64,000 nt of DNA from Odiellus spinosus (lineage: Eukaryota; Arthropoda; Arachnida; Opiliones; Phalangiidae): NCBI GenBank assembly GCA_963920705.1, contig OY987225.1, positions 4,776,334-4,840,333 on the forward strand, given 5' to 3'. Position 1 is the first letter of the stretch. Every line of letters begins with the position of its first letter. The position numbers and the translations under genes are program-made. The notes under the pieces were generated by a model. The model saw only the letters and a list, made by a program, of their open reading frames with translations. It searched no databases and was not told where the DNA came from. This document shows, in pieces, positions 20,239 through 30,408 of the stretch.

Positions 20239-21683
20239 TCTTGAAGCTACTGTGCAACGATCTAGCTCGGGTTATTTGCCAGATGATAAATTTCTCAATT
20301 AGTCATGGGGTTTTTCCTACCTTATGGAAAACGTCTAACGTTGTACCGCTATATAAAAAAGCAGTTCAAGAGATCCTGACAATTACCGCCAAGTGGCGGT
20401 GTTGCCAGCAATTTCGAAACCAATTGAAGCAATATTAAATCAACAGCTGACGAAATATTTGGAAGAGAACTCAATTATTCACCAAAATCAAGCCGGATTT
20501 TGAAAGGAGCACTCTACTACCCTTATAGCGCTTCATTTAATTGAAAACATTATTGATAACACAAATCGAGGAAAGATCTCCGGAGTTCTCATCATTGATA
20601 TTTCCAAAGCCTTTGACTCAGTAAACCATGGAATACTACTTCATAAGTTGGCCGAAATAGGTTGCTCTCCTTCTTCATTACAATGGTTCTATAACTACTT
20701 AACTAAACGAACCCAATATGTGAGCATAGACCGAGTTAAATCATCGGAGCTGCCAATAAGTAGAAGCGTACCACAGGGTAGCATTCTAGGACCAATTCTC
20801 TTTTCAATTTACGTTAATAACCTGCCAGATGCGTTGGAATACACTACACCATTCCAATTTGCAGATGACACAGCTATGATTACTACCTCACAGGATCCAA
20901 CTATTGTCATTAATGGGTTGGATAAAGAATTTGAGATTTTCGTAAAATGGTTTAAAGAGATTGATATGACCATAAATACAAAAAAATGTGAATTTATACT
21001 TTTTGGGCCCAGAACTATAATTAAGCAAGTGGAAAATACTATTGAACTTCCAATCTCTAAAATAAAACGAGTTAAAGTTATTACTTATTTGAGCTTCAAA
21101 ATTGATGAAACTCTATCATGGAACGAGCATATTGATTCATTAATCAGCAAAGTAAAATCAAGAATTTACATCTTGCGCCACATAAAATCACATATTCCTC
21201 AGGGCATTCTAGCAAAATGGTACAAAACAGCAATTCTCCCACTTTTCGATTATGGTGACGTACTATACATGACTGGAAAGGAGTCGTCAATAAAGAGACT
21301 ACAAGTACTTCAAAATACTGCTGGCAAGATCATTCTTGGATTAAACAGACGCGCGCGTACAAGCTATGTTCACACCAGTCTCTCCTGGCTATATCTTGAA
21401 GATAGGCGTAAAGTCCATCTCGCATCTTTGGTCTTTAAATCCAGACACGGAATCGTCCCAGATTACATAGCTAATATCTTTAAAGACCCATCACAACACA
21501 CGAAGTACCGGAAGGAACCTATTCATATTTTCTCAGTCATCAAACCTATCTAAGAAAAAACTATCCTTTTGAGGGGCCTTTTTATGGAACAGTTTACCCA
21601 CGACGTTAAAACAGGAAAACATTTATTCTTCTTTTAAAAAACAATTAACTGAATATTTCTTGCAAGTGGAACAACAATTTTGA
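20226..21683 (+). pseudogene. LINE ORF2 reverse transcriptase, CR1/Jockey-like
   Basis: Starts mid-domain (NDLARVICQMINFSI), then HGVFPTLWKTSNVVPLYKK near 20305, NQAGF near 20486 followed by an in-frame TGA at 20501-20503, LIDISKAFDSVNHG near 20594, SVPQGSILGP near 20767, catalytic FADDTAM near 20860, then the thumb and C-terminal region to 21553. A frameshift near 21550-21575 precedes the terminal LWNSLPTTLKQENIY and TGA 21681-21683. The TGA at 20501 sits where related proteins have Arg, consistent with a CGA to TGA change. Same orientation as the endonuclease fragment at 17385; the two probably come from one LINE with the middle lost. Confidence 0.9.
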
Positions 21684-21794
21684 TTTTATATTTCATAATT
21701 TATAATATTTAATTTTAAAAATTTAAACTGACGACCCTTTTGTAAATTAGCAATATGCTAAAAAGTGACATCGTCAATAAATATGACTTTATTA
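21684..21794 (+). other. LINE 3' tail
   Basis: AT-rich 3' untranslated region with AATAAA near 21776 and a short ATATGACTTTATTATTAATT end. Confidence 0.4.
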
Positions 21795-22275
21795 TTAATT
21801 GGATGTTGTAAAAAAAAATTCAATATCTTTATATGAACGTAATTTCCCCACTACTTGACCCGGGGTGTAATAATAAACATCTCCAATCCAGGATGTCTGA
21901 GTTTGACGGAAAACTAGTTCAATAGGATTCTCTTCTTCTTGACTCTGTACTGTAACAATATCAACTAGTTTAGCTGGGGGGATTTCCTCCACGACCAAGG
22001 GTTGAGTAAATCAAACTCAAGAACGTAAAGGTTAAGGCGGTACACTCTCACTATAGCTAGAGAGTTCCTCTATAATGGTACTAACTAGACTCAATGTAAA
22101 TTTAAGGGCTTTTTGACGGGAACCATTTCGAAACTTTGTTCAGCAGTAGTAACTGAGGGTCCTTGACCAATTGTGATAGACTAATGGTATGTGGGCGAAT
22201 GAGCTCTATACGGCTAGCTGGTAAGATAAAGGTTTGATTTGGATCAGAAGGTGGTATATCTTCCTATACAGGGTG
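21795..22275 (-). pseudogene. Unidentified minus-strand coding remnant
   Basis: Two open stretches on the minus strand, 21795-21998 (VVEEIPPAKLVDIVTVQSQ) and roughly 22120-22265 (PPSDPNQTFILPASRIEL), look protein-like but are in different frames, with stops between. No family recognised; a retroelement or virus-like remnant is possible. Confidence 0.25.
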
Positions 22276-23400
22276 TAACATTGTGGGTTCGTATGTATAG
22301 AATAACGACTAGATAATCTTTAAACTTTAATAACTTTTAAATTAATTCCCATTAAATAACAAGATAGCTAAGATATAATTTAATACACAGGAGTCCTGAG
22401 TTCGAATCTCTTCTATTTCCCACTAGTTACGATCTGCCCCCATCTGTAGGTTTCCCCAGATTATATAGGTCGTCCTGGTAGTCACGTGACATCCTGGGTG
22501 ACAATGAATCCTTATGACATAGATAGCGCCCTCTATAGGAGGTTTCCTCAAGGGTTGAAATTATGATTAAGTCCCATTTGACAGCCTGCAGTTCATGAAC
22601 TTAGGTAAACTTTTTGGTTTTTCATTAAAGGTATAAAAGGGGTCCCCATTACAATACCCCCGCCACAAATAATGAAAGACCATGAAAATAAAATTAAAAA
22701 AAAAAAAAAAACAACAAAGAGGTAGATAGAGGGTTTTAATATTGGGAGAGGAAACAACAACAAAAGGAGCACCGAAATACAAAAGTACAAAAAAAAATAT
22801 TGATTAAACATAAAGTGCCAAAATTGCACACAAAATGTAAACAAAAGAAAAATGGGTGAAACCAGAAAATTACAAAAAAAGGTACCAAACTAGGTTACTC
22901 TAAACTGAAAGAAAGAGAAAAAAATTATAATCCCCTTAAATCTGAAGGGATTATCCCTTATTAGGTGGGTTATACAAAATCCAAAAAAAAATACTAGAAG
23001 GGGGAGGTGCATCTAAACTAATCCCAAAATATTAAATCCCATCATATACCAAGAACTCGATTGGTATTTAATATATTTATTAATGATAAATTCACTACTG
23101 CTAATGACGATTCCCTTACACTTTATGCCAATGACAATACACTGACAGATAGTGACAAAGATTATAACTTTTTCATAACTCGTGTAAATCAAACTAATTA
23201 GATTAAGCCAATGGCTAGTTAATAACACTTTGACTTGTGTTTTCCCGAATCTGACGCTCCAATTCCAATACCTGCTCTCCCCTAAGGTTGGCTATATAAT
23301 GCACAAGTGAGAAAATCACACCGGGGTGAGATACACTGGAGTAGTTTATTCCTATACTTCTAGGAGGGGGAAAACACTTTTATCTTTCCACCCCCCCTCC
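22276..23400. other. AT-rich region with no gene
   Basis: Contains long A-runs (22689-22711), a pyrimidine/purine-biased stretch, and GGTATAAAAGGGG near 22630, a TATA-like sequence with no gene after it. GAGTTCGAATCTC at 22400 resembles a pol III B-box but has no tRNA around it. Nothing else seen. Confidence 0.5.
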
Positions 23401-23404
23401 AAAA

Positions 23405-23630
23405 CAAGCAATGACGTCATCAAATCAACAAATTAGCATAATCCCCGCCCTTAAAAACAACAAATGACGTCATCCGTCAACAAATTTGCCTCATCCCCGC
23501 CCGCAAAGGCTTCAAATTTACCTAATTAGCCCCGCCCCCAAAATCAACAAACAACGCATCCGTCAATAAACAGCTCATCCATCAACAAATGACCTCATAA
23601 ATCAAAAAATTGGCCTCATTAACCCCGCCC
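23405..23630. promoter_or_regulatory. Degenerate repeats carrying CRE palindromes and GC boxes
   Basis: Four loosely repeated ~35-95 base units, each with CAACAAA or similar and ending CCCCGCCC (23443-23450, 23495-23502, 23530-23537, 23623-23630). The first two contain the perfect CRE/ATF palindrome TGACGTCA (23412-23419, 23465-23472). It lies 140-360 bases upstream of the TATA box of the rightward virus-like genes, so it may be their enhancer (inference). Confidence 0.5.
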
Positions 23631-23765
23631 GACTGACCAGGCCTAACCCCGGTCGAAAAACCCATTTTCAAGGAGGACTGACACAACTTTTCATTTTTTC
23701 ATCCCTGCTCCTTAATTTTTTTTATTTTTCCGTCCCTGCTCCTTTGTTTTTCGGCATGACTCCGG

Positions 23766-23774
23766 ATATAAAAG
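23766..23774 (+). promoter_or_regulatory. TATA box upstream of the rightward virus-like genes
   Basis: GGATATAAAAGGGGG, 110 bases before the ATG at 23877. A second TATA-like CATATAAAAG at 23843-23852 with GTCAG at 23866 would give a very short leader. Confidence 0.5.
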
Positions 23775-23876
23775 GGGGATTCTATAGCTAAAAAGACTGG
23801 GGGGGGCCAATGACTCATTCACTCACTAGGGGAGAAGGATATCATATAAAAGACTCGAACCTAAAGTCAGCTTAAA

Positions 23877-24206
23877 ATGGATTTACGGGTAACGAAGGAA
23901 AGTGCTCGCGTTCAATTACAGAAATGTCAATGTTGTCTCTGGAAGCGTTGGTTCTTTCACGATTCTTACACTCTTCGCCATTGTAAATACTGGCTTAGAG
24001 TCCTGTTGACTCCGATCACGGTCCCCATTGGTCTTATTCGTTCAATTATTACTCGAAATTCCCGATTCGTTCTGGCCCCATGGTACGATATTCTCGGGCT
24101 AATCTTTATTTTACCGTATTATTGGGAGATATACGAGTTGAAACCTTTAAACCATATATGCCACTGGTACAATGGCTTAATTCCTCTCAAAAGGAAGGAT
24201 AAATAA
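23877..24206 (+). CDS. Small predicted membrane protein, 109 aa
   Basis: Intact frame starting MDLRVTKESARV. Cys17, Cys19 and Cys20 form a cluster (KCQCCLW). Two hydrophobic segments, about residues 39-58 (WLRVLLTPITVPIGLIRSII) and 69-86 (WYDILGLIFILPYYW), are likely membrane-spanning, and the C-terminus is basic (LKRKDK). Not recognised as a family. It is first in the rightward block, about 50 bases before the capsid-associated gene, with TATA boxes just upstream, so a role in virion assembly or membrane interaction is a guess from context only. Confidence 0.55.
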   Translation: MDLRVTKESARVQLQKCQCCLWKRWFFHDSYTLRHCKYWLRVLLTPITVPIGLIRSIITRNSRFVLAPWYDILGLIFILPYYWEIYELKPLNHICHWYNGLIPLKRKDK

Positions 24207-24257
24207 GTCTGACCAGCTTGTTTCATCTTCATTGTTATCCTTCAACTCTGCTTGACG

Positions 24258-25470
24258 ATGCTCGCTCCCATCTACGATTCGTTCTACTTGGCTCTACCGA
24301 GTAACGCCTCCATGACTCAATACCCGAAAAACACAAAAACTAGTTACACGACGCAATTACCCACGTCATTTGATTTATCTGAAGGACATTGGGAAGTCGG
24401 TTTATCGGGTATTAGTATGCCTTCAAAATGGGATAATATTACCGACTTTTTCGATACTTTCGTCGGTAGAATGGTGGATTTAGATTTAAAATACGAAAAG
24501 GGGCCAGGGAACCGTAAACGATAAAAGTACAATAATTAAAAATACGAATGAAAGTATTTATCATAAAATTATTAATCAGATGCAGGCGTCTATTACTCAA
24601 CAACAAGTAAAAGACAAGTTAAAATTTCAAATCGGGATCGTCAACGGTCAGGAACGTTTTCTTATTGAATTTAAAGATCCCAATGGTGAAACCTTCGTTA
24701 AATTTCCCAGAATGTATTGCGAAGTATTAGGTTTAGAAGCGCGGGATTGTGAAAAATGGATAACGGGGACAACCAAATATCCCCCTTTTTACGTTCGCCA
24801 GATGGTCAAAAGAGACAAGACCATAAAATTAACGGGTAACGAACGAGTCGAAAATCTTTTATATCAAACTAAAACTTATCAATTACCACACGGTACGTAC
24901 GAAACTATAGAGAAGGTGTTAAAGGGAATGAGAGAGTGTTTACCCCCGAGAATGAGGCCTTATTTTGTTTTTGAACAAAATAACAATGGGACGGTAACGC
25001 TACTTTGTGGTCTAGGGTTAATTGATGAAGCAAAACCCGATTATCTTCTCACGGATCAACAAAAAAATTTGAGAGACAGTTTTACCATTCGCTTTCCCAA
25101 ATCCAATCCTGGTTTAGGTCTTATGCTGGGTTTTGATACCAAACAAATTGAGAAAGGCTTAACGCATAAGACCCACGGTGAACATATCGCTGATATAAAT
25201 AGAGGTGTCCAGAGTTTATTCGTTTATACCAGTCTCATATACCCTCAGGTTATAGGTGACGCTTGGGGTGGTCTATTACGTACAATTCCCAGACCAGAGA
25301 ACAACAAGTATAATACCCCTTACGAGTTAACGTTTAACCCGATTAATTATTACCCCGTCAGAACACCGAATTTTAACGTGGTTGATATAGAAATTGCCAC
25401 TGATTCGGGCAGTAAAATTCCTTTCAAACTCGGGAAAACAGTGACCACATTACATTTTAGACGAAGGTAA
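24258..25470 (+). pseudogene. Polinton capsid-associated structural protein, one frameshift
   Basis: Starts at ATG 24258 with MLAPIYDSFYLALPSNAS and WEVGLSGISMP, hallmarks of a virion gene conserved in arthropod Polintons. The first frame stops at 24522-24524; the remainder is open in another frame from about 24505 to TAA 25468-25470. The end keeps the family signatures LFVYTSLIYPQVIGD near 25215, GGLLRTIP, and a terminal LHFRRR. A single one-base indel near 24500 is the only lesion, so total length (about 400 residues) is otherwise normal. Family membership is from recognition; a minor capsid or penton-like role is inference. The next gene begins four bases after its stop. Confidence 0.8.
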
Positions 25471-25474
25471 AAAA

Positions 25475-25858
25475 ATGGCGTCGCGAAATAGGTATTATTA
25501 CTATTACCTGCAGCAAGCTACAGGAGGAGGCTTCCGAGGTCCCGTTTTTCAACGAGGTAACGGGTTAGGTTCAATTTTTAAGAGTCTAGTGAGATTCATT
25601 ACCCCAATTATAAAGCCAGCGGCCAAGGCCTTAGGTCGGGAAGCGATTGGTGTTGGAAGTCGCTGGATCGGTGATATTTCAGCGGGGCAAGATCCAAAAA
25701 CAGCTTTAAAAAGGAATATTAAAATTGCTGGGTCTAATCTATTACACACAGCTGGTGACAAAGTTCTCAATTCACAATACGGCAATGGTAAACGTAAAAG
25801 AAAAAGTGTAAAGGGTCGTAAAGTAAAACGAAGAGGGAAAACCGATTTTTTATCCTAG
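25475..25858 (+). CDS. Small basic Polinton virion protein, 127 aa
   Basis: Intact; ATG in strong context AAAAAATGG, four bases after the previous stop. N-terminus is Tyr-rich, then a Gly-rich stretch (TGGGFRGPVFQRGNGLG), then an amphipathic helix (SIFKSLVRFITPIIKPAAKAL, residues about 34-54), and a strongly basic tail (GKRKRKSVKGRKVKRRGK). The order Gly-rich, amphipathic helix, basic tail is typical of a small gene lying between the two capsid genes in Polintons. It resembles adenovirus core or membrane-lytic proteins (pX/pVI) in character, so DNA condensation or membrane activity is likely but not shown. Confidence 0.7.
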   Translation: MASRNRYYYYYLQQATGGGFRGPVFQRGNGLGSIFKSLVRFITPIIKPAAKALGREAIGVGSRWIGDISAGQDPKTALKRNIKIAGSNLLHTAGDKVLNSQYGNGKRKRKSVKGRKVKRRGKTDFLS

Positions 25859-25861
25859 GGA

Positions 25862-25869
25862 TATAAATA
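25862..25869 (+). promoter_or_regulatory. TATA box for the F54H12.2-like gene
   Basis: TATAAATA within GGGATATAAATAGCCGG, 51 bases before the ATG at 25920. Confidence 0.6.
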
Positions 25870-25919
25870 GCCGGATCTTGCCGGCATCGGCTTTAGTTGT
25901 AGTTATCTAACGCGACAAG

Positions 25920-27333
25920 ATGGGGTCTGAAGGTATGATGTCTGAAGCCGACTTGTTCGTCAAACCTGTTAGTAATTATAATATTTTGGCTAGTAATGAT
26001 ATTGAATTAAAACCCTTCAATTCAATTACGGATGGAGGACCAATCGAATTTTTCGTCCCCGGTACTCCGGAACACTATGTCGATTTATCAAAAACCAGAT
26101 TAAAGCTTAACGTTAAATTATTAAAAAAAAAAAACACGACGAATAATTCTTGGGAAGATATTACGGCGGCGGTAGACACAGTTGGACCTGTGAATTTACT
26201 CTAATGGGCTTTATTTTCTCCAATAGAAGCAATGTTAAATGATACGCTAGTACAAACCGTTAATAATTTGGCCCCGTATATCGCTTATTTCGAAACATTG
26301 TTAAATTACGGGAAAGATGCCAAAGAGACGCAATTAGCTTTGGAAATGTTTTACAAAGATACCAAGATAAAACCCGAGGATATTTTTGACGCGTCTAGTC
26401 AAGGAATGAAACTGAGAAAAGAGCGCGTTGATCCATCGCAAGTATGTGAAATGATAAGGAAACTCCATCTGGACATTTGTAAAATGAATAAATTCCTCTT
26501 AAACAATGTAGATGTAAAATTTAAATTTATTAGATCAGGAATGTCGTTTCCCATTATATCGCGAGAACCACTTCCAGCCCGCGCTGCCCCCAGCCGCCAC
26601 TCAATATAGATTCGTCATCAGCGATGCTTCGCTCTACGTTAGGAAAATTAAGTTAAACCCAGACTTAATGTTAGCCCACGCCATGGTTTTGTAAAAAACA
26701 CCCTGCGTCTACCCGATTAATCAGACTGTGGCAAAGTACTTTGGGATAGAAAGAGGTAACACTGACACGACGAAAGAAAATGTTTTCTTGGGTAGAATCC
26801 CAAATAGATTTATAATTGCTTTCGTAAAGACATCAGCCTTCAACGGAGATTTAACTGAAAATCCTTTTAATTACGAGCACTTGGATTTGACGTATTTAGC
26901 CGTTACGGTTGGAAATAAAAATTATCCCGATTAACCTTTTCAACCAAATTTTGCTGAAAAACGCTATTGTCGCGAATACCAATCCCTGTTCACGGCTTTA
27001 GATTTTTACGGTAAAAATAAAGGTAATGATATCTCGTACGAGGAATACCCCCAGGGCAATTGTTTACTGGCGTTGGATTTAACAGCTGAAGAGGGAGCAA
27101 GTGGCGAACATTTTTCTTTGGAAAAACACGGTAGTTTACGCTTAACAATGAAATTTAAAAACCCGTTAAGCTCGGCAGTCACAGTTATCGTCTAGGGCGA
27201 GTTTGAGAACCAAATGTTGATAACGAAAGATCGAACCATTCTTTACAAGTTAGAGTACGAGGATGGACGAGTATGTTTTCTTCTCTCAACGAAAGGAACT
27301 AAACCTGGTGGTGGCAGTTCGAAACAATCTTAG
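25920..27333 (+). pseudogene. F54H12.2-like putative Polinton capsid protein, several lesions
   Basis: Starts at ATG 25920. Recognisable blocks: ITDGGPIEFFVPGTPEHYVDL near 26025 (shown shortened as TDGGPIEFFVPGT), VGPVNLL near 26182, LLNYGKDAKETQLAL near 26300, SLYVRKIKLNP near 26625, FGIERGNTDTTKENVF near 26743, NPFNYEHLDLTYLAV near 26865, LDLTAEEG near 27075 and GEFENQML near 27199. This matches the family annotated as F54H12.2-like in arthropods and nematodes, which is Polinton-borne and about 450 residues. A jelly-roll capsid role is inferred. In-frame stops: 26202-26204, 26692-26694, 26932-26934, 27193-27195; one frameshift near 26570-26590. Final stop 27331-27333. Confidence 0.8.
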
Positions 27334-27389
27334 AGAAGTCGGATTTGTTCGATCCTGTTGGAATTTCCAAGAGATGAAAAAAGCCTTAA

Positions 27390-28137
27390 AAGAAGTTTAA
27401 AAAGAACTTTGTGAATCATATCGCTGGCGGATCTAGCGTTATCATGCCGCAAGAACATTTTCTCTCCCACAAACAGACGATTGGAATAAGCGCTTCTGGC
27501 GATAGTTTCTTTTATTCGTCGGAATGACACCAAATCCGTTGTTCAACTTCAACTCCCGGTCTGGGAAAATATCTGGAGCTTAAGAGACGTTGTTAACGAT
27601 TTCTTCGAAGACGTGTTACCACGCTTTCATACTCGATTAGTGGAGAACTTTCAACTCGAAGGACATATTTCGGGAAGCGGAATGAAGTTTATTGATATTC
27701 GTCAATATACACCCGATGATACCAAATTCTGCGACTCCTGGTTTGCTACATCGAACGGATTTACCTTTAGAAAAGATGCATGGCTCAGACTGAAACAGCT
27801 GAAACCGGAACTGGATGAAGAACGTCAAATTCAAACTCAAATGACGAGAAAGAATGGTTTGAAAGATCTGATTGTCGACAAAATTGGGCATTATCTCTTC
27901 GAAGAAAAGGCTGGGAAGCTAGCACAGGAATTTCCTTATCCTTACAACAGAAGTCTAGAATATGACAAAAGACGCGAGAAGGATTTGATCGAGGCCGTTC
28001 AAGCTTTAAACCGGGAAGATATCAGGTTTGAGTTTCTTGGCAAATACGGATCCGACAACTTTGAAGAATGGTATTTGGAAATAGTAAATGATATTGTAGA
28101 ATTGAAAAACCATGTTTTTTGCGATTGTGTTGGATGA
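27390..28137 (+). pseudogene. Last gene of the rightward virus-like block, one frameshift; 3' part duplicated
   Basis: Open in one frame 27390-27527 (GGSSVIMPQEHFLSHKQTIG) and then in another from 27490 to TGA 28135-28137 (VQLQLPVWENIWSLRD, later GMKFIDIRQYTPDD and GFTFRKDAWLRLKQL). A single indel near 27520 joins them. No start codon is certain. The block KFIDIRQY, a short gap, then a GFxFxxxxWxxLKxL helix resembles the single-strand-DNA-binding PC4 fold; this is a weak resemblance only. AATAAA-type signals follow the stop at 28139-28160. From 27651 onward the sequence is repeated 2,271 bases downstream. Confidence 0.5.
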
Positions 28138-28270
28138 AAAATAAAAATAAATATAAAATAACCTATTTGATTGTTTGATGTCATTATTACACATACTATG
28201 GTCACGAAACGCGTAGCTCAAGATCTGGCCCGGATATATTACGATCCACAACACCCCGCTAGTTTAGGGG

Positions 28271-29921
28271 TCCTCTTTAAGGAATCCTGTTTTTCGAATC
28301 CTGTTTTTCGAGTCCTCTTTAAGGAATCCTGTTTTTCGAATCCTGTTTTTCGAATCGGGTTTTTCGAATCGTGTTTTTCGAATCGTGTTTTTCGAATCCT
28401 GTTTTTCGAATCCTGTTTTTCGAGTCCTGTTTATGGAATCCTGTTTTTCGAGTCCTGTTTATGGAATTCTGTTTTTCGAATCGGGTTTTTCGAATCGTGA
28501 TTTGCGATGCGTGTTTTTCGAATCGTGTTTTTCGAATCGTGATTTTCCGAATCGTGTTTTTCGAATTGTGATTTTCCGAATCGTGTTTTTCGAATCGTGA
28601 TTTTCGAATCGTGATTTTCGAATCTTGTTTTTCGAATCGTGTTTTTCAAATCGTGTTTTTCGAATCGTGTTTTTCGAATCCTGTTTATCGAATCCTGTGT
28701 TTCGAGTCCTCTTTATGGAATCGTGTTTTTCAAATAGGGTTTTTCGAATCGTGTTTTTTCAATCGTGTTTTTCGAATCGTGTTTTTCGAATCGGGTTTTT
28801 CGAATCGGGTTTTTCGAATCGGGTTTTTCGAATCGGGTTTTTCGAATCGGGTTTTTCGAATCGGGTTTTTCGAATCGGGTTTTTCGAATCGTGTTTTTCG
28901 AATCGTGTTTTTCGAATCGTGTTTTTCGAATCGTGTTTTTCGAATCTTGTTTTTCGTATCCTGTTTTCCGTATTCTGTTTTTCGAATCGTGTTTTTTGAA
29001 TCGTGTTTTTCGAGTCCTCTTTTTCGAATCCTGTTTTTCGAATCCTGTTTTTCGAATCGGGTTTTTCGAATCGAGTTTTTCGAATCGTGTTTTTCGAATC
29101 GTGATTTTCGAATCGTGATTTTCGAATGACTTTTTTCGAATCGTGTTTTTCGAATCGTGTTTTTCGAATCGTGTTTTTCGAATAGTGTTTTTCGAATCGT
29201 GTTTTTCGAATCGTGTTTTTCGAATCGTGTTTTTACGAATCTTTTTTTCGAATCCTGTTTATCGAATCCTGTTTTTTGAATCCTGTTTTTCGAGTCCTCT
29301 TTAAGGAATCCTGTTTTTCGAATCCTGTTTTTCGAATCGTGTTTTACGAATCGTGATTTTTCGAATCGTGTTTTTCGAATCGTGTTTTTCGAATCGTGTT
29401 TTTCGAATCCTGTTTTTCGAGTCCTCTTTTTCGAATCCTGTTTTTCGAATCCTGTTTTTCGAATCGGGTTTTTCGAATCGAGTTTTTCGAATCGTGTTTT
29501 TCGAATCGTGATTTTCGAATGGTTTTTTTCGAATAGTGTTTTTCGAATCGTGTTTTTCGAATAGTGTTTTTCGAATCGTGTTTTTCGAATCGTGTTTTTC
29601 GAATCCTGTTTATCGAATCCTGTTTTTTGAATCCTGTTTTTCGAGTCCTGTTTTTCGAATCCTGTTTTTCGAATCGTGTTTTTCGAATCCTGTTTATCGA
29701 ATCCTGTTTATCGGATCCTGTTTTTCGAGGCCTGTTTATGGAATCCTGTTTTTCGAATCGGGTTTTTCGAATCGTGTTTTTCGAAGCGTGATTTGCGAAT
29801 CGTGTTTTTCGAATCGTGTTTTTCGAATCGTGTTTTTCGAATCGTGATTTTCGAATCGTGATTTTCCGAATCGTGTTTTTCGAATCGTGATTTTCGAATC
29901 GTGTTTTTCGAATCGTGTTTT
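28271..29921. repeat. 14-bp satellite, first block
   Basis: About 118 units of 14 bases, core TTTTTCGAATC followed by GTG, CTG or GGG, with minor forms such as TTTTTCGAGTCCTC, TTTAAGGAATCCTG and TTTATGGAATCCTG. It begins about 130 bases after the stop of the preceding gene and ends at the second copy of that gene. All apparent reading frames inside it follow from the absence of stops in the unit and are not genes. Confidence 0.97.
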
Positions 29922-30408
29922 TCAACTCGAAGGACATATTTCGGGAAGCGGAATGAAGTTTATTGATATTCGTCAATATACACCCGATGATACCAAATTC
30001 TGCGACTCCTGGTTTGCTACATCGAACGGATTTACCTTTAGAAAAGATGCATGGCTCAGACTGAAACAGCTGAAACCAAAACTGGATGAAGAACGTCAAA
30101 TTCAAACTCAAATGACGAGAAAGAATGGTTTGAAAGATCTGATTGTCGACAAAATTGGGCATTATCTCTTCGAAGAAAAGGCTGGGAAGCTAGCCCAGGA
30201 ATTTCCTTATCCTTACAACAGAAGTCTAGAATATGACAAAAGACGCGAGAAGGATTTGATCGAGGCCGTTCAAGCTTTAAACCGGGAAGATATCAGGTTT
30301 GAGTTTCTTGGCAAATACGGATCCGACAACTTTGAAGAATGGTATTTGGAAATAGTAAATGATATTGTAGAATTGAAAAACCATGTTTTTTGCGATTGTG
30401 TTGGATGA
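29922..30408 (+). pseudogene. Second, near-identical copy of the 3' part of the last virus-like gene
   Basis: Matches 27651-28137 with only a few substitutions (for example a Glu to Lys change in the KPELDEE stretch) at an offset of 2,271 bases. Homology continues past the stop through 30540 (28270 in copy 1), with one base lost near 30522. Its 5' end joins satellite sequence inside TTTTTCAACTCGAA, and the gene frame stays open upstream into satellite to 29887. The N-terminal part of the gene is missing, so it is a partial duplicate. Confidence 0.9.

Noticed and set aside
22255..22285. Another mariner end (ACAGGGTGTAAC)
   Set aside because: Match to the 2917 end is only about nine bases and no inverted partner is nearby.
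22390..22425. tRNA gene at GAGTTCGAATCTC
   Set aside because: Only the T-arm-like word is present; no A-box at proper spacing and no acceptor stem.
22567..22844. Phe-rich minus-strand frames
   Set aside because: Created by A-runs on the plus strand; low complexity and no homology.
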